DNA of 39,726 nucleotides from JAGTVG01 sp964389805. GTDB lineage: Bacteria > Bacteroidota > Bacteroidia > Cytophagales > Cyclobacteriaceae. Positions within the stretch are counted from its first letter, which is position 1. Each line of letters starts with the position of its first letter. A program made the translations under genes and the position numbers. The stretch is taken from positions 1-39,726 of the forward strand of contig CAYMFU010000192.1 of assembly GCA_964389805.1 (NCBI GenBank), given 5' to 3'. Below are positions 8,068 through 16,265 of the stretch, piece by piece. Below the pieces are notes generated by a model that searched no databases, was not told where the DNA came from, and saw only the letters and a program-made list of their open reading frames with translations.

Positions 8068-8967
8068 ATGAACAATCATCAAAAAATCATTCTTGGCATA
8101 TTTCTAGTTTCAATTTTTTCTTGTGGAAGAGTTAATAAGGATACTTTCGAATTCTCGTTGGAGGAATTCAATCATAATGGTCTAAAAAGAGAATACATAT
8201 ATTACGCTCCCGAAAACCTAAAAAAGGATGCCCCTTTAGTGGTTGTATTGCATGGTTTCACAAGCAGTGCTGAAAAAATCATGAACTATTCGAAGATTAA
8301 TACATTAGCAGAAGAAAATAATTTCGCTGTTGTTTATCCTCAAGGATCATTAGACAAAAATTCAAATACCTTCTGGAATGTAGGATATACTTTTCATCCG
8401 GATGTTACTATAGACGATGTTAATTTTATCGTAGCATTAGTTAAGTATTTGCAAAATAGATATTCCCTCTCTGTCACAAATACTTTTTTAACCGGTATGT
8501 CAAATGGTGGAGAAATGTGCTATCTATTAGCATGCAATCATCCCGAAGTTTTTAGTGCTATTGCCCCGGTTGCCGGAATGATGCTTCAAAGTTTTTTTGA
8601 TAATTGCGATTCTATGAATCCGATTCCAGTGTTTGCGGTATTTGGAACAGATGATGAAGTAACCAATTTCAGTGGGGACTTGCTTGATGAGGATGGCTGG
8701 GGTTCATACATTAGTATTCCATCCACTATTGAATATTGGGCGAAAAGAATTGATTATGATGTTGTTGAAATCGACACCCTCCACAATATTAATATGAATG
8801 ACAGCAGTTTTATAGTGAGTGAAAGTTATTTAAACAGTCAAACTGAAAAAGAAGTTTTGTTCTATAAGATCATCCATGGAGGGCATGAATGGCCCGGTGC
8901 ATGGGGAAATATGGATGTATCGATCAGTAATGAAATTTGGAATTTTTTTAAAATCTATATAGAGTAA
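8068..8967 (+). CDS. LpqC/CE1-type esterase lipoprotein
   Basis: Alpha/beta-hydrolase of the polyhydroxybutyrate depolymerase/feruloyl-esterase group (LpqC, CE1-like), here probably removing acyl or phenolic esters from a polysaccharide. I take the ATG at 8068, since it gives a proper lipoprotein signal (MNNHQKIILGIFLVSIFSC19); the open frame upstream to 8020 adds a non-signal-like peptide. Motifs: VVVLHGFTSSAEK (oxyanion region), AVVYPQG, nucleophile G-M-S145-N-G, a FGTDDEV acid loop, and GGHEWPG with the catalytic His. Residue order and length fit the family. It lies between two glycan-cleaving lipoproteins, supporting a role as accessory de-esterase. Whether it acts on acetyl, feruloyl or other esters cannot be told. 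Confidence 0.88.
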   Translation: MNNHQKIILGIFLVSIFSCGRVNKDTFEFSLEEFNHNGLKREYIYYAPENLKKDAPLVVVLHGFTSSAEKIMNYSKINTLAEENNFAVVYPQGSLDKNSNTFWNVGYTFHPDVTIDDVNFIVALVKYLQNRYSLSVTNTFLTGMSNGGEMCYLLACNHPEVFSAIAPVAGMMLQSFFDNCDSMNPIPVFAVFGTDDEVTNFSGDLLDEDGWGSYISIPSTIEYWAKRIDYDVVEIDTLHNINMNDSSFIVSESYLNSQTEKEVLFYKIIHGGHEWPGAWGNMDVSISNEIWNFFKIYIE

Positions 8968-9277
8968 GGTCTGGTAAGCACGAAATATTATAAGGAAAAA
9001 GGATTTAAAAACTATTAAATAATAAACCAGCTTAGTGGCAAATCCTCAAATATGCGTATCTAACACATTCATCCTAGCAAACAGTGAAACAATTACTATT
9101 TCATTAATATAAAAGTTTGAATCATGCATGTGCTTTGACATATCACGGGTAAGCTGGCAAAAGCAGGCAACAACCTTTCTGTTATTTTTCTGGCTTGTTC
9201 AAAACAACGATATTATATTGGTTAAATATTAAGTCTGATTTCGGAGGCTGAGCTGACACCCGGATTATCGAATCATC
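8968..9277. other. 310-bp gene-free stretch with a long-range inverted repeat
   Basis: No gene seen. CCAGCTTA (9027-9034) recurs inverted as TAAGCTGG (9150-9157), enclosing about 115 bases. The spacing is similar to the dyad at 6625-6749, but no outer TAAC/GTTA-type boxes are present. The rest is AT-rich without a strong terminator. Confidence 0.3.
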
Positions 9278-10345
9278 ATGAATGAAGCTGATATTATATT
9301 AACAAAGCAGATCACAGGGGGCAAAACACCAGGTGTTCATTACCTTATTTTTGATAAAGATTCAATTATTCATAGATTTCATAAAGGATATACAGATGTA
9401 AAAAACCATTTAATGGTTGATCAGAATACAACTTTTAATGCGTTTTCTTTAACAAAAACATTCACAGCACTTGCTGTTATGCAACTATTTGAAACGAATC
9501 GGCTGAACATTGATATTCCCGTAATACAGTATGTACCAGACTTCCGCTATTCCAGCAAAGTTACAATCAAGCAACTTCTGGCACATACGGCGGGCATACC
9601 CAATCCCATTCCTCTCAGCTGGGTTCACCTTGAAGAGGAACATAAGACTTTTGATGGAAATGCTTTCTTTAATCCGATTTTTAAGAAGTTCAACAAATCC
9701 AAATCAAATCCTAATGAAAAGTTTTTATACTCAAATCTGGGCTATATCGTACTTGGGCAGATTGTTGAGCAAGTCTCAGGCGGAACCTATGAAGATTATA
9801 TCCGGGATAAAATAATTCAACCTTTGGGGATAAAACCTGAGGAATTGGGATTTGATGTTCAGAAGAAAAACCTGCATGCAAAAGGGTATCAGAAACGGTT
9901 TAGCATTGTTAATGGAGTTCTTGGTTTCTTTCTAGACAAATCAAAGTACATGGACAAATCAGAAGGCAGATGGAAACCCTTTAAAAACCTTTTTATTAAT
10001 GGAGCATCATATGGTGGATTATCAGGTAGTCCTGATGGTTTTAGAAAATACATCCAGGAATTATTAAAACCCAATAGTGTTTTATTATCTGATGAATACA
10101 AAGAAAAGTTATTCATTGAAAATTATACAAATTCCAATAAACCAACTGGCATGTGCTTATCGTGGTTCAAAGGAGCGTTAAAAGGGCAGGAATATTATAC
10201 ACATGCCGGAGGAGGTGGCGGTTACTATTGTGAAATAAGGATCTACAGGGATCTTGACATAGGAAGTGTTATCATGTTCAACAGATCTGGCATGACGGAT
10301 GAACGGTTTTTAGATAAATTGGATAAATATTATATTGATAATTAG
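9278..10345 (+). CDS. Serine hydrolase, class C beta-lactamase fold
   Basis: Penicillin-binding-protein/beta-lactamase-like serine hydrolase (PF00144 type). The motifs are S57-L-T-K60 (nucleophile and lysine), Y-S-N in EKFLYSNLGYI, and HAGGGGGYYCE in place of the KTG box. LLAHTAGIPNP is the usual loop of the family. There is no export signal after the chosen ATG and no alternative upstream start with one, so it is predicted cytoplasmic, unlike its lipoprotein relative at 36722-37900. Proteins of this kind act as esterases, D-aminopeptidases or peptidases, seldom as true beta-lactamases; substrate unknown. It is 23 bp from the next gene and likely co-transcribed with it. Confidence 0.87.
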   Translation: MNEADIILTKQITGGKTPGVHYLIFDKDSIIHRFHKGYTDVKNHLMVDQNTTFNAFSLTKTFTALAVMQLFETNRLNIDIPVIQYVPDFRYSSKVTIKQLLAHTAGIPNPIPLSWVHLEEEHKTFDGNAFFNPIFKKFNKSKSNPNEKFLYSNLGYIVLGQIVEQVSGGTYEDYIRDKIIQPLGIKPEELGFDVQKKNLHAKGYQKRFSIVNGVLGFFLDKSKYMDKSEGRWKPFKNLFINGASYGGLSGSPDGFRKYIQELLKPNSVLLSDEYKEKLFIENYTNSNKPTGMCLSWFKGALKGQEYYTHAGGGGGYYCEIRIYRDLDIGSVIMFNRSGMTDERFLDKLDKYYIDN

Positions 10346-10368
10346 CTACATAGAATATTAGAGAAGAG

Positions 10369-11679
10369 ATGAAAAAAATTAATTATTTAGTAGCATTTCT
10401 GTTTATTAGTTTTGAATTATTTTCTCAAAATGTGGCCGATTCTGGATATCTAACCGATGATGGAGGATGGTGCTGGTTTTCTGATCCACGGGCCCTCTAT
10501 ATAAACGGTCAGGTTATCACCGGTTGGGTAAAATCAATTGGGACGGTTGAAGCCGCATTATTTAATGTTTCGGGACGATCTGTCCAAAAAGGCGATTTGT
10601 ATTATCGCCTTGAAAAAGACGACCATAATAATCCTGCATTTGTTAAAGCCGCTGATGGTACCGTATTGGCTATGTACACACGGCATTCATTGAAGGATAT
10701 GTTTATAAATGTGATTGATCCTAACAATGCCAATTTTCATATTAAAGAACCTCAATTAGTACATCTTATAAGCAAGGAAGAGCTTCAGAAGTTTCCCAGG
10801 GAAACGATAACCTATGCTAATCCTTTCCGATTGGAAGAAGAGGGCAACCGGATCTATTGCTTTGGTCGGTGGACCGGTTTCAAACCTAATATGATGTGGT
10901 CGGATGACAGCGGGGCGACATGGACAAAAAGCAAAGTTTTCATCACGAATTATCCTTTTGACCCAGGTAACAGGCCATATGTAAAATACTTTTCAGATGG
11001 CAAGTCAAGAATTCATTTTGTATTTACAGACGGCCATCCTCGTGTAGAACCTACAAATTCGGTGTACTATGCATATTATGAAAAAGGGAATTTTCACAAA
11101 GCGAATGGCAGCAAAATTACTAACATGGAAGGCATTCCTTTTGAACCGGGAAGTGCCTCGGTTATTTTTAAGTCAAATGAAGACGAAGGACGTGCCTGGA
11201 TAGCAGATATAGGGAAGGATAGAAACGGGAATCCTGTGGTTTTGTATACTAAAAGTCCGGAGGAAACTGATCACCGGTATTGGTATGCCCGTTTCGATGG
11301 CAAAGAATGGTTGAATTATGAAATTTGTAAATCAGGCAAATGGTTCCCTCAAACTCCTGAAGGAAAAAAGGAGCGTGAACCTCACTATTTTGGAGGTATA
11401 ACGATACATCCTGATAATGCTAACGTAATATATCTTTCCCGCCAGGTTAATGACGTATTTGAAATTGAACGATGGGAAACGAAAGATTATGGTAAAACAT
11501 GGAAAAAAGAAGCGGTTACACATAAATCAAAATTTGATAATGTCCGCCCATTTATTCCCCGAGGATTAAAAGCTGATGATCAGGAGATTGTCTTATGGAT
11601 GGAAAATCAGAAATACATACATTACACGGATTATAAATCATCTATTAAATATCAAGTCAGAAAAAAGCAGACATATTAA
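10369..11679 (+). CDS. Secreted BNR_4 beta-propeller protein, polysaccharide lyase-like
   Basis: A secreted seven-bladed-propeller type protein (BNR_4). The Sec signal MKKINYLVAFLFISFELFS is followed by DDGGWCWFSDPRA, the diagnostic opening of the family, then KDDHNNPA (H86) and YTRHS (H106). BNR/Asp-box repeats SDDSGATW (178-185) and TKDYGKTW (about 375) are clear. The family includes ulvan lyases (PL24/PL25) and related rhamnosidase propellers; a histidine pair about 20 residues apart is also used by those lyases, so an enzyme acting on an acidic, sulfated polysaccharide is a fair inference, although many BNR_4 proteins are uncharacterised. The length, 436 residues, suits a single propeller. 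Its neighbours are a serine hydrolase and a GH99-like lipoprotein. Confidence 0.8.
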   Translation: MKKINYLVAFLFISFELFSQNVADSGYLTDDGGWCWFSDPRALYINGQVITGWVKSIGTVEAALFNVSGRSVQKGDLYYRLEKDDHNNPAFVKAADGTVLAMYTRHSLKDMFINVIDPNNANFHIKEPQLVHLISKEELQKFPRETITYANPFRLEEEGNRIYCFGRWTGFKPNMMWSDDSGATWTKSKVFITNYPFDPGNRPYVKYFSDGKSRIHFVFTDGHPRVEPTNSVYYAYYEKGNFHKANGSKITNMEGIPFEPGSASVIFKSNEDEGRAWIADIGKDRNGNPVVLYTKSPEETDHRYWYARFDGKEWLNYEICKSGKWFPQTPEGKKEREPHYFGGITIHPDNANVIYLSRQVNDVFEIERWETKDYGKTWKKEAVTHKSKFDNVRPFIPRGLKADDQEIVLWMENQKYIHYTDYKSSIKYQVRKKQTY

Positions 11680-11772
11680 TTCGATCCAGATGCAAATGGC
11701 AATACAATGCCAGTTTGCCGAATAAGGATTGATAATATAATGAACTGATTATAATAACCGAAAAATCATTCT

Positions 11773-12948
11773 ATGAAAATCTCATACTTTAAATTATTGA
11801 TACTTGTTTTATTAATTGCCTGCACCAAAAATGAAGGCATTGAAAAAGAACTCAATGAATATAATGTTGCAGCCTATATCTGGCCATCATGCCATCATGA
11901 TGAACGTTTTGGGAATATGCTTTGGCCTGAAGGTACAGGTGAATGGGAAATAATTAAGAAAGGGACTCCTCGTTTTGAGGGGCATTATCAACCCAAGGTT
12001 CCTTTATGGGGATATGAATTGGATGATGATCCAAAGGTTATGGAAAAATGGATCGACGCGGCAACAGATCATGGGATCAACACATTTATCTTTGATTGGT
12101 ACTGGTTTGATGAGGGCCCATTTCTGGAAAGTTCTCTAAATAATGGATTTCTTAAAACTGCAAACAGGAATGAAATGAAATTTTATCTCATGTGGGCTAA
12201 TCATGATGTTAAAAGAAACTATTGGAACGTTCATAAGTTCAAAGATGACGAAACTTTGCTATGGGACGGCGCCGTTGATTTGGATAATTTTAAGACAATT
12301 GTCGACCGGGTTATAAACAAGTATTTTAATCAACCCAATTATTTCAAAATTGATGGGATGCCGGTTTTCTCAATATTTGCCATATGGAATCTTCTGGAAG
12401 GGCTGGGGGGTATTGAACAAACCAAAGAAGCCCTGGATTATTTCAGGGAGGAAATCCGGAAAGCAGGATTTCCCGGCCTTCATCTCCAGTTAGTAGTTTT
12501 TGGCAACCCAAATCAGGATATGATAAAAAATATTAATGCATTGCAGTTTAATAGCGTCACAAAATATAACTGGGGATGGTCTAAAGAACAGGACTATATC
12601 AAATGGGCTATTTCAGCAGCAGAACAAAGAGATCAGTGGGATACGAGTTTGTCGATCCCATACTTCCCAAATGCATCTATCGGATGGGACGACACACCCA
12701 GGTTTCCACATAAGGGAAAAACCGATATTGTCAGTTTTAATAAATCTCCAGAGGGATTTGCTGCTTCACTTGAACTAGCCAGAAAGTACTGTGATAGTCA
12801 TCCGGATCAAACTAAACTCATAACGATCTTTTCCTGGAATGAGTGGATTGAAGGTGGATACCTTCTACCTGATGTTAAATTTGGATTTCAACACCTTGAA
12901 GCAGTAAAAACCGTAATGGATGGATCTTATGATTCATACACAAAATGA
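11773..12948 (+). CDS. WbsX/GH99-like domain lipoprotein
   Basis: Glycoside-hydrolase-99-like (Glyco_tran_WbsX) protein with a lipoprotein signal (LILVLLIAC17). Typical segments: VAAYIWPSCHHDERF near the N-terminus, EGTGEWEIIKKG, QPKVPLWGY, INTFIFDWYWFDEGP (about 98-112), and near the C-terminus FSWNE357WIE360GGYL. The last motif parallels the catalytic NEWHEG of the GH99 gene at 6787, with the same three-residue spacing between glutamates. WbsX was first annotated as a glycosyltransferase in O-antigen clusters, but an exported lipoprotein cannot use nucleotide sugars readily, so a hydrolase is more likely here. Specificity is unknown. It is 38 bp from the next gene and probably in one operon with it. 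Confidence 0.85.
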   Translation: MKISYFKLLILVLLIACTKNEGIEKELNEYNVAAYIWPSCHHDERFGNMLWPEGTGEWEIIKKGTPRFEGHYQPKVPLWGYELDDDPKVMEKWIDAATDHGINTFIFDWYWFDEGPFLESSLNNGFLKTANRNEMKFYLMWANHDVKRNYWNVHKFKDDETLLWDGAVDLDNFKTIVDRVINKYFNQPNYFKIDGMPVFSIFAIWNLLEGLGGIEQTKEALDYFREEIRKAGFPGLHLQLVVFGNPNQDMIKNINALQFNSVTKYNWGWSKEQDYIKWAISAAEQRDQWDTSLSIPYFPNASIGWDDTPRFPHKGKTDIVSFNKSPEGFAASLELARKYCDSHPDQTKLITIFSWNEWIEGGYLLPDVKFGFQHLEAVKTVMDGSYDSYTK

Positions 12949-12986
12949 TTTAAAGGAATATAACATTTATTTACAATTCAAATAAT

Positions 12987-13883
12987 ATGAAAAGAAGAGA
13001 CTTTTTGAGTCGTACCGGAATGACAGCCGGTGCACTCCTGGCAGGTCCAGCCCTATTTAGTAATGTCGTTAAAGCTGATCCAATGTCCAGAATTGGTTTA
13101 ACAACGGTTGTATTCAGAAACAAGTTCTCAAGTACCAATCCGGATTTAACTTCTGATGAACTTACATTAAAGGATATACCTCAGTATTTTTCGGAAAGAT
13201 TTGGAATCCGGAACCTTGAGTTCTGGTCAGAACATTTTGAGTCCAGAGAACAAGCCTACCTGAAGGAATTAAAAAAATCAATTCAGAAATATGGCAGCAG
13301 GCTGATCAATATCCAGGCCGATACACCAGGGAAAGATATATCGAATCCGGAAAATGGTAACAGTGCATTAGCCGTTCAGGAGCTCAAAGAATGGATAGAT
13401 GTGGGGAAATTTCTCGGTTCGAAAATGGTCAGGGCCAGTTTTATGCACAAGTCCTTTGAAGAAGGTATGAAATCAATGAGATTATTAATTGATTATGCAA
13501 ATAGCCAGGGAGTGATACTACTTGCTGAAAACCATTTCGATCTGCTATCTGTCCCGGAAAACCACCTGGAACTTGCTAAAAAAATGAAAGATGAAGGTTT
13601 TGGCCTCCTGGCAGATTTTGGGAATTATCCGGATGATATCGATCGGTACGAGGCTTTAAAAATGATCGCCCCATATACCCTTCTGGTATCAGCTAAAACC
13701 CATGCTTATGACGAAGATTATAACCATATATCATTTGACTTTGATAAGTGCGTACAAATCATGGAAGCTGGAGGTTTCAGAGGTATCTACTCCCTGGAGC
13801 AGTGGGAAAATGGACCACTTAACTATGATTTTGAGAAAATTGTGGACTGGATGACAGAACATGTAATGGCAAACTTAAGTTGA
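12987..13883 (+). CDS. Tat-exported sugar isomerase/epimerase-like TIM barrel
   Basis: Xylose-isomerase-like (AP_endonuc_2) TIM-barrel protein. The first residues MKRRDFLSRTGM with a following hydrophobic, Ala-rich stretch ending FSNVVKA are a clear twin-arginine signal. Candidate metal ligands at the ends of barrel strands are E in LLAENHFD, D in LLADFGNY, H in SAKTHAYD and E in YSLEQWENG. Relatives isomerise or epimerise sugars or, in exported forms in Bacteroidota, may act on keto-glycosides. The gene ends a run of secreted glycan-active genes, which suggests a step on released sugars in the periplasm. A second member with a Tat signal is at 24967. Confidence 0.87.
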   Translation: MKRRDFLSRTGMTAGALLAGPALFSNVVKADPMSRIGLTTVVFRNKFSSTNPDLTSDELTLKDIPQYFSERFGIRNLEFWSEHFESREQAYLKELKKSIQKYGSRLINIQADTPGKDISNPENGNSALAVQELKEWIDVGKFLGSKMVRASFMHKSFEEGMKSMRLLIDYANSQGVILLAENHFDLLSVPENHLELAKKMKDEGFGLLADFGNYPDDIDRYEALKMIAPYTLLVSAKTHAYDEDYNHISFDFDKCVQIMEAGGFRGIYSLEQWENGPLNYDFEKIVDWMTEHVMANLS

Positions 13884-13890
13884 AGGATAA

Positions 13891-14157
13891 GTTCTTTACT
13901 GGATAGAAAAGGCACACGAAGGATTTAGGAACAACACGCGCTATGCCTTTGCTATTACATTAAAAGAATTAGGTGAGCTCATCGGAGTGATGGGCTTAAG
14001 CAAAGAACAAGATCACAATAAGGCTGAATTGGGATTCTGGGTAGGTGAACCATACTGGGGTAGAGGAATAATGACTGAAGCCACTGAAGAATTACTGAAA
14101 TTTGATTTATACGCAGAATTCAAACTCAGAAAAACTCTAGCGGAAGGGAATACATAA
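13891..14157 (+). pseudogene. RimJ/RimL-type GNAT acetyltransferase fragment
   Basis: An open stretch beginning right after a stop codon, without a start, reads YWIEKAHEGFRNNTRYAFAI, LGELIGVMGLSKEQDHNKAELGFWVGEPYWGRGIMTEATEELLKF, ending LRKTLAEGNT-stop. The AELGFWVGEPYWGRG-x-MTEA block is the acetyl-CoA-binding region of RimJ/RimL-type N-acetyltransferases. The first ~50 residues and the final strand and helix (usual NxxSxRVLEKxGF) are missing, so it is a decayed core fragment of about 85 residues out of about 175. Its 5' end abuts the TIM-barrel stop codon. Confidence 0.75.
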
Positions 14158-14193
14158 AAATGTATTATCTTATAATGAGTTATTAATAAAGGA

Positions 14194-14760
14194 ATGAGCT
14201 TATTCACTTCAAACAGGGAAAAAAGACTTTGGATTTTGGTATTTGTTGTAGTTGTTACCATATATTCGACAGTTGGACTCATGTGGAAAATTGCTGCGAC
14301 TTTACACAACTATGATTTGCTTGCTGTCTTTTTTGTTACAGGTATGCTTTTAGTTGGGGCGACCATTGTCACACAAGGCTTAACAGTGCGACCTGGAGGG
14401 ACAGAAATAGTTATTACACTAGGCCTCATTGCTACTTTTTTTATGGCTGCCACACGGATAACCTTACTGGAAGAACGGAGTCATCTTATTGAGTATAGCA
14501 TAGTGGCCGTATTCATTTACGAAGCCCTCAAAGAACGCAAAAGCCATGGACCCTACGTCCCCAATCCCGCCCTGATCGCGATAATTGCCACATCGATAAT
14601 AGGGATAATAGATGAAGCTATCCAGGCCTTCCTGCCAGGTCGTGTATTTGATCCACAGGACATATCATTCAATATTCTTGCTGCAATTTTCGCAATTATT
14701 GCCAGCCTGGTACTCTCATGGTTTCGTAAATGGATCAGAAAACGAAAGGAGGCTAAATGA
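14194..14760 (+). CDS. VanZ-family membrane protein
   Basis: VanZ-like integral membrane protein of 188 residues with about five predicted spans (roughly 12-31, 45-64, 70-90, 121-139 and 150-168) and a lysine/arginine-rich tail (RKWIRKRKEAK). Family signatures are ERSHLIEYSIVAVFIYEAL and DEAIQAFLPGRVFDPQDISFNILAA. VanZ proteins modulate teicoplanin sensitivity in enterococci, but the wider family has no settled biochemical role. The gene stands alone after the acetyltransferase relic and is followed by 244 bp without a gene. Confidence 0.85.
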   Translation: MSLFTSNREKRLWILVFVVVVTIYSTVGLMWKIAATLHNYDLLAVFFVTGMLLVGATIVTQGLTVRPGGTEIVITLGLIATFFMAATRITLLEERSHLIEYSIVAVFIYEALKERKSHGPYVPNPALIAIIATSIIGIIDEAIQAFLPGRVFDPQDISFNILAAIFAIIASLVLSWFRKWIRKRKEAK

Positions 14761-15004
14761 AACAATGGATATTAAAGGAGGTTTTACATATAATTATAAT
14801 TGATTCAAGTCATTATTTCTTATAAAATACTTTACTATATGGTTTATATAAAACATAATGTGATTAAGGAATAATCGAAATATTTTTAATAATATCCCTA
14901 CGAAATGGCATATTTGATCTTGAAAATTATTTCATCATTTAAAATGATACTATTCGAAGACATTAATATGAAAATTATGTTTAAGGAATCAAATTCAATT
15001 ACGA

Positions 15005-15310
15005 ATGCAAGCTGAGACTGAAGGAAAAATTATCCAAATCATTAAACTCAAAACGTCTTTAAAGGAAGAAGAAGTTATAAAAATAGCAAAAGAGTGTGCA
15101 CCACAGTTCAAAGCAATAACTGGACTGGTTCAGAAATATTATGTGCGTGCTGCTCCACCACATCATTTTGCCGGTGTTTATATATGGGATTCGATGGAAT
15201 TATTAAAATCCTATCGTGAATTAGATCTTGCTGCAAGTATACCCGAGGCGTATAAACTACTTGCAGCACCTGATATTGAGATATTGGACGTTAAGTTTCA
15301 ATTACAATGA
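15005..15310 (+). CDS. YdhR-like ferredoxin-fold monooxygenase-type protein
   Basis: A 101-residue protein like the putative YdhR/antibiotic-biosynthesis-monooxygenase dimeric alpha+beta-barrel family. Supportive segments are IIKLKTSLKEEEVIKIAKECAPQFKAITGLVQKYYV, then HFAGVYIWDSMELLKSY with the W-D-S pattern common after the central strand. No cofactor motif is expected in this cofactor-free fold. Its stop TGA overlaps the ATG of the next gene (ATGA at 15307-15310), so the two are translationally coupled, and a shared function with that NAD(P)-binding protein is likely. Substrate unknown. Confidence 0.75.
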   Translation: MQAETEGKIIQIIKLKTSLKEEEVIKIAKECAPQFKAITGLVQKYYVRAAPPHHFAGVYIWDSMELLKSYRELDLAASIPEAYKLLAAPDIEILDVKFQLQ

Positions 15311-16047
15311 TTGTGAAGGTATGCATTATTGGCGCTTCAGGGAAACTTGGCCGGTATATGATACAACATGCACTGGATAGGAATTATGATGTAGTAGCTG
15401 TCTGTCGTGAGAAGAGTGTAGACAAGTTAAAAACATATTCTGATCGTATCCATATCCTGCCAGGTGACACCAACGACCGCAAGGTAATTGAAGAAGCTGT
15501 TCGTGGGTGCCATAGTGTACTTACCGTACTGGTCCCATGGGGTTTACATGGGTATTCTACAGGGACAGCACAGGCAGTACTTGATTATGCTCCCCCGGAT
15601 TCCCGTCTCATATTTTCATGCGGCTGGCATATAAGCCGGGATGGGCAAGATATTTACTCGAAAAAATTTAATTTAATGGTAAATGCTGCCAGCTGGCTGG
15701 GACGATTCATAAGAGTCTTTGATATTAATGACCAGGTGGAGGCTTGCAATAGAATATTTGCCAGTGACAAAAAATGGACTGTGGTACGGGGAAGCGACCT
15801 GAAAGAAGGTGAAAGTCAGGGCTTGCCAGTATGGAGTAAACATGTTGGTGATTCCATCCTGGAAAGCAATATCACGCGCCGGATAGACTTTGCATTATTT
15901 ATGGTTGAGGCCCTGGCGAACGATGATCTGATCCAGGAAGCACCTGCAATTGTTGGATGTAAGTCCGAATCTGCAATTAAGTATAGTTCAATTGCAGAGG
16001 AAACGCTAAAGAAGGATCCTGGATTCAGCAATAGCCCAAGTAAGTGA
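15307..16047 (+). CDS. NAD(P)-binding, NmrA/atypical-SDR protein
   Basis: Rossmann-fold protein of the atypical short-chain dehydrogenase (NAD(P)H-binding, NmrA-like) group. The glycine motif is G9-A-S-G-K-L-G15 right after the first strand, with the next strand VVAVCREK and ILPGDTNDRKVIEEAVRGCHSVLTVL. It lacks an obvious Y-x-x-x-K catalytic pair, as is common for NmrA-type sensors or reductases. The start codon overlaps the previous stop by four bases. Length, 246 residues, is typical. The coupling with a YdhR-like protein suggests a small redox unit; substrate unknown. Confidence 0.85.
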   Translation: MIVKVCIIGASGKLGRYMIQHALDRNYDVVAVCREKSVDKLKTYSDRIHILPGDTNDRKVIEEAVRGCHSVLTVLVPWGLHGYSTGTAQAVLDYAPPDSRLIFSCGWHISRDGQDIYSKKFNLMVNAASWLGRFIRVFDINDQVEACNRIFASDKKWTVVRGSDLKEGESQGLPVWSKHVGDSILESNITRRIDFALFMVEALANDDLIQEAPAIVGCKSESAIKYSSIAEETLKKDPGFSNSPSK

Positions 16048-16265
16048 TAAAAATTGTTTCCACCTGATAATTTATAATTCAGTAATTAATAGCACCAGAA
16101 AATCAGCTAATAAGAATTTGTTAATATTTGTTAAATAGAAAACAATAACAATTCTTTAAGAATGTTGGTTGTATTATTGTCAGATAAATCTATGAATACC
16201 TATAATTTATAGATCCCATTATATCATCCTGGATTTAAAATAATCTCACTTAATCCAATTAACAA

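Noticed and set aside
9278..10345. Antibiotic-resistance class C beta-lactamase
   Set aside because: S-x-x-K and Y-S-N are present, but no export signal is seen and the third box is HAGGGGG, typical of the broad serine-hydrolase family and not of AmpC enzymes.
12987..13883. Tat signal protein as DNA-repair endonuclease IV
   Set aside because: The AP_endonuc_2 fold is shared, but the Tat export signal and carbohydrate context fit a sugar isomerase/epimerase-type protein instead.
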